Assembly (NCBI RefSeq): GCF_000350225.1
Contig: NW_005179167.1
Location: 32,834-96,833, forward strand
DNA: 64,000 nt
Reading direction: 5' to 3'
From: Chondrus crispus
Lineage: Eukaryota; Rhodophyta; Florideophyceae; Gigartinales; Gigartinaceae
Shown: piece after piece, positions 1 through 8,604 of the stretch
How positions within the stretch are numbered: the stretch's first letter is position 1
Layout: every line of letters begins with the position of its first letter
Position numbers and translations under genes: made by a program
Notes under the pieces: model-generated
Database searches by the model: none
Seen by the model: the letters and a program-made list of their open reading frames with translations, nothing else
What the model was told of the DNA's origin: nothing

Positions 1-2
1 CA

Positions 3-2057
3 GGAATTGAATACATGTCCGTCTATCTCGACTGCGGCGGCCCCGTCAATCCTCCCCCGGAAAACAAGGACCCCGAACGTCCTAAGATTGACACCTCCTC
101 CACTCCCAGCAACGACGCCTCCAGCTCCACCTCGTCCGACGAAACCCGTTGGCGTCGCAAGGCAGATTTTGGTCTTCATCTCATAAAGGCCAAGATGCTC
201 GTCGAGCGTCTGGATCGCACTTCTGACATTGCAAACTTTCTCGAAGACCAAGACTCATCATTCCCCACCTCAAATCACTCCACCGCCAGCCTCGACTCCT
301 TCTTCTGCAACGAAACAAGTGGCGTCTACAAGGACACCTCCCACGAGTTTACAGACTGCGTCGCCGATTGGGGCTTTCTTGAGTTTGCTCCCCTCCCAGC
401 CACCCTCGATCCGCAGTATCTCGACCCCTACCACAACTTTACCATTATGGTTGACCTTACCCTGCGCGAGGACTGCATCCCCATTGAAAACTCCTTGCGC
501 TACCAAGAGTCCTGTGCCGCCTGGAACTCAAAGAAGAAAACCGGTCGCGTCGGCCTCCTTAGCGCCCACGGCTTGGGCTATCTCAACGCCACCTTGCACT
601 GTCTCTTTGCTATCGGCGCCTTGAGAACCGCCGTCTATCATATCCCTAAGGAGGTCCTTGCCGTCCCGGACGACCGCGCCTGCAGCGCCACACACGCCCT
701 CAGGACAGTCTTTGCGTCTATGGAGTGCGCTAAGAGACCCCGCAAGTTGCTTGATATTCCCCGCGCCATGGGCTGGCAGTATGGTGCACACGACACGCCC
801 TTTGATGTCCTTGATATCAAGGTCTGTCTCTTTCGTACTGTCGTGGCCGAGATGGGCCCCGCCGCCATTGAAACCACGACAAAGCTAGCTCGTTTATTCG
901 AGGGCCGCCTCGAGAATACTGTCGAATGTCTCAATGTCAATTGTCGCAGCGTCACCAACGAAACGTTTTGCGATTTGTGGCTCAACGTCAGGGGGTGCGC
1001 TGATATATACGAGTCATTAAACGACTACATGGCCGTAGAAGTCTTGTCGGGTGAAAACAAATATCGCGCCGACGGGTTCGAACAGCTTCAGGAGGCTACA
1101 AAGCGGACAACCATCATAAAGCTCCCTTCCATTCTCCAGTTCTTTCTACGTCGATGGAGATACGATTTCTCACGAGCAAATGTCATGAAGATTAACGACC
1201 GCTTCGCCTATGACAGTGAAATTGACCTCAACTATCTCGTCCCAGATTCGGATGGTTCTGATATCTTCGTCCTGCATGCTGTCATTGCGTTTGAGGACGA
1301 CCTGGAAACTTCTAGTGGGTCGTACTATGCCTATGTTTGTTCAGGCTTGGGGGAGGCGCCGGAGGACGGGGACATGAACGAGGATAAGGACGAGGATAAG
1401 GACGAGGCCAAGGACGGGGCCAAGGACGAAGCCAAGGACGAAGCCAAGGGCGAGGACAAAGGCGAGGACAGGGACGAGCAGAACGGGGAAGACGAAGCGG
1501 CAAGAGCTCCAAAATGGCTCAAGTTTGACGGGGCCAAAGTCACACCGTCTTGTCAACGAGACGTGACCGAAGGAAACTTTGGCGTGGGCGGCGAGCGAGA
1601 CTGTAACGCTTACATGCTGCAGTACGTTCGCAAATCAGAAATATCGGAGCTCATTTACGCAGATCCGCTTTCTCCCGAAGGTTCCATCGCCAGTGTAGGA
1701 AGCGATGACAGCTCCGTACCGAACCAGACGAACGGACAGAGCGGAGAATCGAACGTGGATGGTGGTGGTAACGTTGAGGCGAGCGAAGTCAGCAGCGAGG
1801 ACTCCTCGCACCACGAAGAGAACGTCAATGACGCTCCCAACGACGAGTTGCAGGATTCTCTGCCGGCAGGTGAGGACGCCGAGAGTTCTGTTCAATCCAT
1901 ACCAGAAGAATCAATTGTCACCTCTCCGAACGAGGAGCAAGAGGGCGACAATGGTAGCGGAGATGACGATGATGATACTGGCAATGATGCGGGTGGGGGT
2001 GTACCGATGACTGTTGCTGTTGGAAGTGAAAGTGGATATTTGGAAGATGTACAATAG
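3..2057 (+). CDS. USP7-like ubiquitin hydrolase, predicted inactive; 5' end outside window
   Basis: A deubiquitinase-fold protein of the USP7 (peptidase C19) type. Residues are numbered from the ATG at 15, but the frame is open back to base 3 and residues 1-150 read like the second half of a MATH/TRAF domain (DWGF at 118-121), so that Met is probably internal and the true start is upstream of the window. The USP fold runs from about 177 to 530. Box 1 reads GLGYLN: Gly188 replaces the catalytic Cys and Ser183 stands where USP7 has its oxyanion Asn. Box 2 reads SSGSYYAY: Ser436 replaces the catalytic His. The third triad residue, Asp505 (KFDG), is kept. A Glu/Asp/Lys-rich repeat (about 450-495) is inserted between the His and Asp boxes. 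The tail (540-680) is acidic and Ser-rich, and the C-terminal UBL domains of USP7 are absent. Likely role: non-catalytic ubiquitin or substrate binding. Confidence 0.8.
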   Translation, partial: GIEYMSVYLDCGGPVNPPPENKDPERPKIDTSSTPSNDASSSTSSDETRWRRKADFGLHLIKAKMLVERLDRTSDIANFLEDQDSSFPTSNHSTASLDSFFCNETSGVYKDTSHEFTDCVADWGFLEFAPLPATLDPQYLDPYHNFTIMVDLTLREDCIPIENSLRYQESCAAWNSKKKTGRVGLLSAHGLGYLNATLHCLFAIGALRTAVYHIPKEVLAVPDDRACSATHALRTVFASMECAKRPRKLLDIPRAMGWQYGAHDTPFDVLDIKVCLFRTVVAEMGPAAIETTTKLARLFEGRLENTVECLNVNCRSVTNETFCDLWLNVRGCADIYESLNDYMAVEVLSGENKYRADGFEQLQEATKRTTIIKLPSILQFFLRRWRYDFSRANVMKINDRFAYDSEIDLNYLVPDSDGSDIFVLHAVIAFEDDLETSSGSYYAYVCSGLGEAPEDGDMNEDKDEDKDEAKDGAKDEAKDEAKGEDKGEDRDEQNGEDEAARAPKWLKFDGAKVTPSCQRDVTEGNFGVGGERDCNAYMLQYVRKSEISELIYADPLSPEGSIASVGSDDSSVPNQTNGQSGESNVDGGGNVEASEVSSEDSSHHEENVNDAPNDELQDSLPAGEDAESSVQSIPEESIVTSPNEEQEGDNGSGDDDDDTGNDAGGGVPMTVAVGSESGYLEDVQ

Positions 2058-3029
2058 TAGCATCAGAGGACGTGTCAGAGATCTCCGAAAGTGAAATTAG
2101 CACATCATATGTTGAGAATTCGATCTTGACGGATGACCCAGCGGGAGCTGGGGCAATAGGCACTATAGCTGAAGATTCCGCGGACTGAAGATGAGGACTT
2201 GAACTCGAACACGAGTCCCATGGTGGCATGGCTTTGAACAGAGAGGGCACTGAAGAGTGAGGCCAAGATTTAAGATGGGAAGCATTGCGGGAGGCAACTC
2301 GCTTGCAATTGCGACATTGTACAGAAACAGTGGGAGGACGTCAAAGTATCGACAGGGGTGGTATGAGAGTGGAATAAGAGATGTGGATTTTCAAGGATTC
2401 CATGCGCAAGACCAGAAGTAGATGATATGTACAGAGAAATGGTTGTGGTTCCCCTTTACAGGACAGCGGTTGAGGTGCACGCTTGCAATCAGTAGAGTAG
2501 AAAGAGGTGTGGATGAGACGTAGTGGATTGAGGTTTGTTTATTCAAACTTCTCAGGGCATCAATGAATGCTAAAGCTTAAACGTACTCTCCACGAAGAAG
2601 TAGAAACTGACAATGATTAGCGAAACGGGGCAATAAAGTAAGCACGTACATGCGTCATGGTAGAGGAAATGCATGAGTATTTGCTAGTCTCAAGGTAATG
2701 CTGTTGCTGGTGACGTGGAGACGGATTTTTATAAAAGGACGTCGGCCTGGAGCAATTCAGGAGAGGCAGGGGACTGGGTGGGATGGCAGGAGATGGAGGA
2801 GATGGAGGAGATGGAGGCTGAGTTTGCAGAGGCGGATGTGATTGGTCAGGATGTTTTGAGTTAAGGCAATGTATGAAGATATACCCTTCGAAGGGTACAA
2901 GTAGTACAATAAAAATTACTCGACTTCACGTCTTTTTCAATAATTTACAGCACTGTACTCGCGTTTTTTCTTTTTATTTCAATGGCTATTTGTGCGACTG
3001 GACTCGCGAGATTTCTTCAGATCAAATGA

Positions 3030-3051
3030 GCTGTACCCTTAAGGGTACAGC
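3030..3051. repeat. 22-bp perfect palindrome
   Basis: The sequence reads GCTGTACCCTT then its exact reverse complement, with no spacer. A related GGGTACAGCACC motif follows immediately and a CCCTTCGAAGGG palindrome lies at about 2883. It could be a protein-binding site or a hairpin in the SDR promoter region; no function is assigned. Confidence 0.7.
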
Positions 3052-3274
3052 ACCGAAGGGTACAGCACCGCCTGCGTGCCATCCCATGTTTTCCCGGCCA
3101 TCCGCACAAACTCTGCATGTATCCTTCCCCTACTACCCTCTATCCCCTCCGACTCTTCGAAACTTCAACATCCATACCATTCCCAAACAACAACACCCCT
3201 CATCCCATTACATCCCATCTTTACCGGTGAGCTGCCCGAGTTCGGACTCAACACCCACATCAATGTCATGGCCA

Positions 3275-3281
3275 TATATAA
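3275..3281 (+). promoter_or_regulatory. Candidate TATA box for the SDR gene
   Basis: TATATAA lies about 109 nt upstream of the ATG at 3390, followed by a C-rich leader. The placement suits a TATA promoter with a leader of roughly 80 nt, but no start-site data exist, so this is inference. Confidence 0.3.
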
Positions 3282-3389
3282 CCACCGCCCTGCCTTTCCC
3301 GCTCCTGACTTGACACTCCATCCTCACCTCATCTCCATCAACAACTCAACAAACATTCACACTCACCTCAATCGAAAAAGGAACTACAA

Positions 3390-4070
3390 ATGACTTCCCA
3401 ACAAGTTCTCCTCATCGGCGCCACCGGCAGCCTCGGGCGCCAGCTGATCCGGGCGGCCTCCTCGTCAAGCGGTGTGACTCTGCACGCTTTCTGCCGCACA
3501 CCGTCCAAGTTATCTGCGAGTGACGCGTCATCTTGCGCCTCTATCGTTCGCGGCGACGCGCGGTCCTCTAGCGACGTGCGGCGCGCGCTGGTGTCGACGA
3601 AGGCGTCAGTGGCGATCATGTGCATCGGCGAGGGCACAAGCACGGCGCCGACGGACGTGCGCGAGGCCACGGCCAAGGCGCTGATGGACGTGATCGAGCC
3701 CGGGCAAGACTTGGACCACGTCAAGGTGATGGTCGTGTCGAGCACAGGGGCGGGTGGTACCAAGATCGACATCGGCTTCGGTATCGGGATGGTGGTGGCG
3801 TACGTGCTCAGGCATGTAATGAAGGATCATACTGAGCAAGAACGGGTGTTTAAGCAGAGGATTGGGGATAAGAGTAGGATGCTGATTGTCAGGCCGACGG
3901 GGCTGACGGATGGGAAAGCGACCGGGCACACGACGACATTTGAGAAGCACAGCAAACCGCCGACGGTACATATTGATCGCGAGGATCTTGCGAAATTTAT
4001 GGTGGGGGAGATTAACAGGGGGGCTAAGGCGTATGGAAAAGAAATTTCGGTGACTGGTGTGAAGAAATAG
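3390..4070 (+). CDS. Atypical SDR / NAD(P)-binding Rossmann protein
   Basis: A 226-residue single-exon protein. The N-terminal Rossmann motif GATGSLG (residues 10-16) follows a short beta strand, as in NAD(P)H-binding atypical short-chain dehydrogenases (NmrA-like, biliverdin-reductase-B-like). A central VVSSTGAGG strand, a helix ending in DHTEQE and the late IVRPTGLTDG strand fit the PF13460-type fold. No classical YxxxK catalytic pair is evident, so reductase chemistry is not proven and the substrate is unknown. There is no signal peptide or membrane segment, so a cytosolic location is expected. The length is typical of this small family. The start follows an A-rich leader (ACTACAAATGAC) and precedes the Rossmann strand directly. 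Confidence 0.75.
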   Translation: MTSQQVLLIGATGSLGRQLIRAASSSSGVTLHAFCRTPSKLSASDASSCASIVRGDARSSSDVRRALVSTKASVAIMCIGEGTSTAPTDVREATAKALMDVIEPGQDLDHVKVMVVSSTGAGGTKIDIGFGIGMVVAYVLRHVMKDHTEQERVFKQRIGDKSRMLIVRPTGLTDGKATGHTTTFEKHSKPPTVHIDREDLAKFMVGEINRGAKAYGKEISVTGVKK

Positions 4071-4384
4071 AAGGGCGATGTCCTGTAGGCCATGTTTGCA
4101 AATGTTTGCGTATATGCCGTAGACTTTTCGTGTGATGATTGAAGAGCAGTAAATATTGGACGATTGATCTTATCTGTCGATGTCGCGTACTGGGTTCGAC
4201 AAAGGTGAGATTGCATAACTGGTCTGAACAACCACGATGGGCGAGGCGATCTGACGGATATTTGTCAGGCCTATTGTAGGATATTGTACCGTACGGTACC
4301 AAGGGTATTGTAAAGCTGTGGCAGACGACGGAAATAGGAAGTTGTCTCAGCAAACGAGAAGGGTGATGCAAGTGTCATTCATGA

Positions 4385-4416
4385 TACCTCAGCAGGCAAG
4401 TACCTCAGCAGGCAAG
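4385..4416. repeat. 16-bp tandem duplication
   Basis: TACCTCAGCAGGCAAG occurs twice in direct, perfect tandem. It is probably a replication-slippage duplication. Confidence 0.8.
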
Positions 4417-4512
4417 TGCTCCGCATCGCGTGTAAGCGCCAAGCGGGACGAGCTTATTGGGGCACAGATACCGCCGTGAGATGACACGGTACGGTCTGGA
4501 CTCAGGCAGTAA

Positions 4513-4579
4513 AAACATTTAATTTTACCCGTTTACGCCGCTCCTCAGGAGCGGCGTAAACGGGTAAAATTAAATGTTT
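4513..4579. repeat. Perfect hairpin: 33-bp arms, 1-nt spacer
   Basis: The left arm 4513-4545 and right arm 4547-4579 are exact reverse complements around a single C. The outer half is AT-rich and the inner half GC-rich (GCCGCTCCT). There is no coding capacity and no clear target duplication beyond AA. It could be a minimal foldback element, a cruciform or a transcription-end structure for the SDR gene. Confidence 0.85.
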
Positions 4580-5373
4580 AATAGAGGGCAAGCAAGACGA
4601 GGAAGGGATAATTTACACAATATTGCTTTTACGAGGCAGGATGGAAAACATCAGAAAAAGTTGAGACGCGTCACACTGGGGGTTTCTCTTGAGTTAGAAC
4701 CGGGTCACACACCCACCGGTTTCACAAGTCACTTCTACCGTTTCTGGTATAATCTCGTCCTTCAGGTCACCGCGCCATGTGCACCTCTCAAGACATTTTC
4801 AAGTAATGTAATATCTAGCTGATATCTACAGTACGTACATACAGTATTGAACCAGAAATCTACTAGTGATCCAATCAATGGGCAACTTGCAACAAACGCT
4901 TCCGCAGATTTTCCTCCACGAAGTTCACATCACCAATTATTTTCGAGAAAAAAAAACACAAACTCGTTCGGCGAACAAGTGCAGGTGGGGGCACTTTATT
5001 AACAGAACAGCACTTTGCACCACCCCTACGGATCGACCCTACACCACCGCACTACAGTATCATTGGGGCACGGCATGTATTGCAATCGCGTTGTTTACTG
5101 CCCCCTATCGTCGTAGGCTTACCCTTCCCCCCCGCTTCCCCCTCCAGGCCCCACCGTCTCTGCCCCTGTTTTTTTCTAATTCAACCAGCCTCATCCCACC
5201 TCGCGCTCAAATGCATCCTTGCCCGACCTCAACCCGGCTTTCCCAGATCCTCCCGTCCCCGCGTCGCTCCTTTTCCCTCTCCATTACAAGTCCCGCCGCC
5301 ATGCACGCAATCCCCTCCTCCAAATTTCTCTTCCTCGACACAATACACACTCTCCCTCCAAGCCCGCCTCATC

Positions 5374-7041
5374 ATGGTCAGCCCCATGAAAGTTTCCCCC
5401 CCCAACTCCCCATCCGACGCTAAGCGCCATCTCCATTCGCACCCCTCGGTACATCGCCCACGCTTCGCCCACCCCGTCTCCCGCGTCATCATCCCGGTCC
5501 CCCTTCTGGCCCTCCTTGTCGCCATCATCCTTGCATTCGTTGCTTTCCTCCACGCCCGCAATGCACCCTTCCCCTCCATCTCCGGCCCATGGCTCTACTC
5601 CCCAAAACACAAACATCCCACTGGACCCCCCTCTGAAAACCACCAAGAACCAAAACACCAACAACATTCCACCTCCGAAACTAAACACATAACTCCTAAC
5701 GCCTCTTCTGCCTCTCACCCCTCCCTTCCTCTTCCTGATCCTGCCACCCGCCTCCTGCTCTTTACAGACATGTGGGAGCGCATGGTCAACATGCAGAACG
5801 CCCTTGCCGCCCTTCTTCTCCATTCCATTGAGCGCAATTTTACCATTGTCGAGCCCTTCATATACGAATCCCACGCCATCAATGAGTTTGCTCTCCCAGA
5901 ACTCTTCCAACAACAGGGCCTCTCCCCTCAGCCGGCCAGCGTCTATTTTGATCTCTCCCCTTTCTTCAAGGAGCACCGCCTCATCACACATGACACCCTC
6001 AGACAGCGCGTTAGAGTCACAAACGAATCACAGGACACCTTTGTCGTTCAAGCCGCCGTCTGGGTGCCGTGGGATGAAGAAGAGCACGTGCACCGCGGGA
6101 GGAGCTTTTACTGGTGCGATGACATTTTTGATCAACTGCAGTGGAAGTGGGAAAAGAGCCGCTATGGAAGGGCCATCGTTCCTGCTTTTCAAGTGCAGCG
6201 TCTTTTGTGTCTCAACCCATTTCATACCACACGCAAAGGCTCTATAAAAAAACAGGCCAGCGTATCGCTTTTCGAAGACCTTTTCGCTTTTGTCAAAGCT
6301 GGAACGCGTCCGCTGAAGCGAGAGTGCAAAGAGTGCATTTCCATCATGTTTATCAACTACCGAAAGCATTTATTCAGCGGTATTGAGCCGACACCAAATC
6401 GACAGAAGCTCATCAAGAACAAATATCCTTCTATCCTCACTGGGAAAAAGCAACAAGAGTTGGCGAAACGCGTCGCGCGCGAGTCGCTCGGAGGGAAAAA
6501 ATACGTAGGGGTTCAGTTTCGGACGGGTAAGGCATCTGCTCTGTTGCGCAGGCATGCAGTTTTCACGAATAGCAACGAAGCGGTTGAACGGTTTGAGGGA
6601 TGGTTGACGACGTGCACGGAGAGTCTGGTGAAGGAGGCGAAAACACAAGCCGCTGAGATGGGGGAGAATGTGGGGTTCTTCCTAGCGTCTGACATGCTGA
6701 ACTCTGGTTGGAAAGGTGGGGACATTGGCTCGCCCGAGATTGAGGCGATGCTGAACACAAGCGTCAGTTATTTTAAGCGAGAGCTGCCGGACCTGGCAAG
6801 GTTTGAACCGGACAAATATGACGTGAAACAAGATGTGATGGGGATTTCGGCAGTAGTGGATGCAGGGGTGATGTATTTTAGTGATGCATTTGTGTACGCG
6901 TTACCATCGAGCTTTGGTGTATGGGTGGATGACCAAAGGGGTAGACACAATAGGCCGAAGGCGAAGGTAGTGGACTGCATGATCCCAGAGTTTGACGAGG
7001 CGGAGCAATGGGCAAAAGAAAGGCGTTTGCGGGGCCGTTGA
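5374..7041 (+). CDS. O-fucosyltransferase-like type II membrane glycosyltransferase
   Basis: A 555-residue single-exon protein. A basic and proline-rich cytoplasmic stretch (1-35) is followed by one membrane segment (about 38-60) and a His/Pro-rich stem, the layout of a Golgi type II glycosyltransferase. The lumenal part resembles GDP-fucose protein O-fucosyltransferases: VQFRTG (380-385) matches the position of the H/Q-x-R substrate-binding strand, FLASD (436-440) the conserved Asp strand, and a late VYALPSSFG block (about 507-515) the SSF loop near the nucleotide sugar. Similarity is at motif level only, so donor and acceptor are uncertain. The start at 5374 was chosen because the upstream frame (open from 5080) is C/T-rich leader with no protein-like character; the Met at 5386 is an alternative. 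Confidence 0.55.
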   Translation: MVSPMKVSPPNSPSDAKRHLHSHPSVHRPRFAHPVSRVIIPVPLLALLVAIILAFVAFLHARNAPFPSISGPWLYSPKHKHPTGPPSENHQEPKHQQHSTSETKHITPNASSASHPSLPLPDPATRLLLFTDMWERMVNMQNALAALLLHSIERNFTIVEPFIYESHAINEFALPELFQQQGLSPQPASVYFDLSPFFKEHRLITHDTLRQRVRVTNESQDTFVVQAAVWVPWDEEEHVHRGRSFYWCDDIFDQLQWKWEKSRYGRAIVPAFQVQRLLCLNPFHTTRKGSIKKQASVSLFEDLFAFVKAGTRPLKRECKECISIMFINYRKHLFSGIEPTPNRQKLIKNKYPSILTGKKQQELAKRVARESLGGKKYVGVQFRTGKASALLRRHAVFTNSNEAVERFEGWLTTCTESLVKEAKTQAAEMGENVGFFLASDMLNSGWKGGDIGSPEIEAMLNTSVSYFKRELPDLARFEPDKYDVKQDVMGISAVVDAGVMYFSDAFVYALPSSFGVWVDDQRGRHNRPKAKVVDCMIPEFDEAEQWAKERRLRGR

Positions 7042-7082
7042 AAGTGCAAAGTACGGGACTACAGAGATAGTTTCTTTGCTAG

Positions 7083-7987
7083 TGTCTAGACGACAAGTGG
7101 CCTCATATGAGGCTACTTTTCAACTTATTTTTCTCGCCTTAGTCTTGCTCAACAAGAAAGAAAAGGGAAGAAAAAGATGCTCTCGCCACCGCAGTTGACT
7201 TCTGCGTTGCGTAAGGGTAGAGTTTGGTGAAATGTGCACGTCTTTTCCAGCCATTTTTAGAATGCCTAACTAAGAAGCCATTTTGACCAACCTCGAAACG
7301 TTATGTGTTGATGTCTTCGTAACCAAAACGGCTGTTTGGAATGTCAACCGGATATTGAAACTTCACTAGTGTCTAGACGACCGGCAATTTGCCTCATATG
7401 AGGTCAGGCTTGGCCTCATATGAGGCGGGTTTTTTTTTGCAAAAAAGTATACATTAAATCGAAATTTTATAAAATCAGTTTAGACACCATTTCTTTAACC
7501 AATATTCCCTCGGCAATAGCTTCCTGCAAAACATCGGGATAGCAGTTATGAATACACAGAAATACTAAGAATCTAATATAGTTTCAACAATCGGATGATA
7601 TTTTAAACAGGCGTTTTGGTTTCGAAGATATCAACAAAAACGTTTTGATGTTCTTTAAAAAAGCTTCTTCTTTAGGTATTCTCAAAAAGCCTGGAAAGGA
7701 CATGCAGATCTCACCAAGCTCCACCCTTCCACAGCGCAGAAGTCAACTGCGGTGGCGAGAGTATCTTTTTCCATTTTGTTCAGCTAGCACAAGTCGAGAA
7801 AATTAAGTTGAAAAGTGACCTCATATGAGGCCATTTGTCACCTAGACACTAGATTCTTAGTCTTTGCCGAGGGCATGTACGTTAAAGAAATGGTGTCCAA
7901 AATGACTTTTTAAAGTTTCGATTTAATATTTTTTTTTTGCAAAAAAAAGTAGGCCTCGTATGAGGCAAATCGCTTGTCGTCTAGACA
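7083..7987. mobile_element. Outer small inverted-repeat element (MITE-like), CTAG target duplication
   Basis: The termini are TGTCTAGACGACAAG and its inverse (CTTGTCGTCTAGACA), flanked on both sides by CTAG (7079-7082 and 7988-7991). Subterminal palindromes GCCTCATATGAGGC (7100-7113) and a one-base variant lie inside each end. Without the nested copy it is about 420 bp. It encodes nothing and so needs a transposase in trans. The superfamily is unassigned: a 4-bp CTAG duplication fits none of the common families firmly. Confidence 0.75.
7370..7848. mobile_element. Inner MITE-like copy nested in the outer one, opposite orientation
   Basis: Its ends TGTCTAGACGAC and GTCACCTAGACA are again flanked by CTAG (7366-7369 and 7849-7852). 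Its left end matches the right end of the outer element and its right end matches the outer left end (for example GTTGACTTCTGCG in one, the inverse in the other), so it is the same family inserted in reverse. The outer sequence resumes at ATTCTTAG. Length is 479 bp with no coding capacity. Confidence 0.75.
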
Positions 7988-7991
7988 CTAG

Positions 7992-8604
7992 GACCGCGCG
8001 CGTCCCCTTCGAGTAAACCAATGAATGTACTGTGCAGAGTACAGAAGTCGTTGAGGTCATGATGTGTTTTGTCAATAATGCAGCAACGCAGGGACAGTAA
8101 CTTTACTTGTACCCTTGGTACTGTACCACGGCACTGTAAAGTTTACTGTATTCATGTTTATTGCACAAGTGATCAACGGATGCAATCCGATTGGTACACG
8201 TGTGCGCACTGTACCAGCCATTCAGGTATGATACGGAGGAGAAATCCCATCCAGTACATAAAGCTTTATAGGCTATGTGGGATGATATGAATGGTTGTGT
8301 CCATATCCATAAGGCAGGTCCAGCAAGCCGTGGCGCTTAGATCCGTTGCATCCAAACGAATAGCACCTTCCCCCCCCCTGTGTTGCTTGTAGCACCCTTA
8401 CGTTCTCCATACCGGCCCCCTTTATCTCAATCACCTGTACGACATGGTCGTCCATCACTCAAACAACCCCCAAACCGTTTCTCTCAAAACTTCCCTCCCC
8501 TCACCTTCGCACCCTTGGCTGTACACTTCGGTCACCCACCCACTTCGCACAGACTACCCCGCAGTTTCTATTCTACTTCCCCTACCATTCCGGCCGCACT
8601 CTTG
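7992..8604. other. Promoter and leader region of the OSCA-like gene
   Basis: No separate gene. A run of CCCCCCCCC-type C-rich leader begins near 8370 and continues to the chosen ATG at 8605. Several TGTACCxxGG and GTACTGTACCA motifs lie between 8100 and 8220. The frame is open from 8380, but residues encoded before 8605 are Pro/Ser/Arg-rich and leader-like. Confidence 0.5.

Larger units (their letters stand above)
2058..3389. other. Intergenic region between the USP7-like gene and the SDR gene
   Basis: No convincing gene. It holds a 9-bp tandem repeat (GATGGAGGA, three copies, 2792-2818), a TATA-like TTTATAAAAG near 2730, a perfect 22-bp palindrome at 3030-3051, and short GGGTAC-containing repeats around 2885 and 3057. 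The 146-residue open frame from 2873 spans the palindrome and a C/T-rich stretch and looks non-coding. Confidence 0.6.
4071..5373. other. Intergenic region between the SDR and glycosyltransferase genes
   Basis: No gene recognised. It contains a 16-bp tandem duplication (4385-4416), a perfect 67-bp hairpin (4513-4579), a GTACCGTACGGTAC palindrome near 4290, and a C/T-rich leader from about 5100 that belongs to the next gene. The long frame opening at 5080 is treated as 5' leader. Confidence 0.55.

Noticed and set aside
2873-3313. 146-residue plus-strand frame
   Set aside because: Crosses a 22-bp palindrome and a C/T-rich leader; no domain, composition shifts midway.
5080-5373. N-terminal extension of the glycosyltransferase frame (start at 5080)
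   Set aside because: C/T-rich, Pro/Ser-rich translation with no signal or domain; the Met at 5374 places the membrane segment at the usual distance for a type II protein.
5284-5991. 235-residue minus-strand frame opposite the glycosyltransferase
   Set aside because: Shadow of the real gene; Gly/Arg/Glu-rich as expected from the complement of a Pro/Ser/Leu-rich coding region.
7083-7987. CACTA superfamily for the nested MITEs (CACTAG seen at the right ends)
   Set aside because: CACTA elements start with CACTA and end with TAGTG; here the order is reversed and CTAG is the duplicated target.
8380-8604. N-terminal extension of the OSCA-like frame (start at 8380)
   Set aside because: 75 low-complexity residues before MADPADPL; family members begin close to the first membrane segment. 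A targeting role cannot be excluded.
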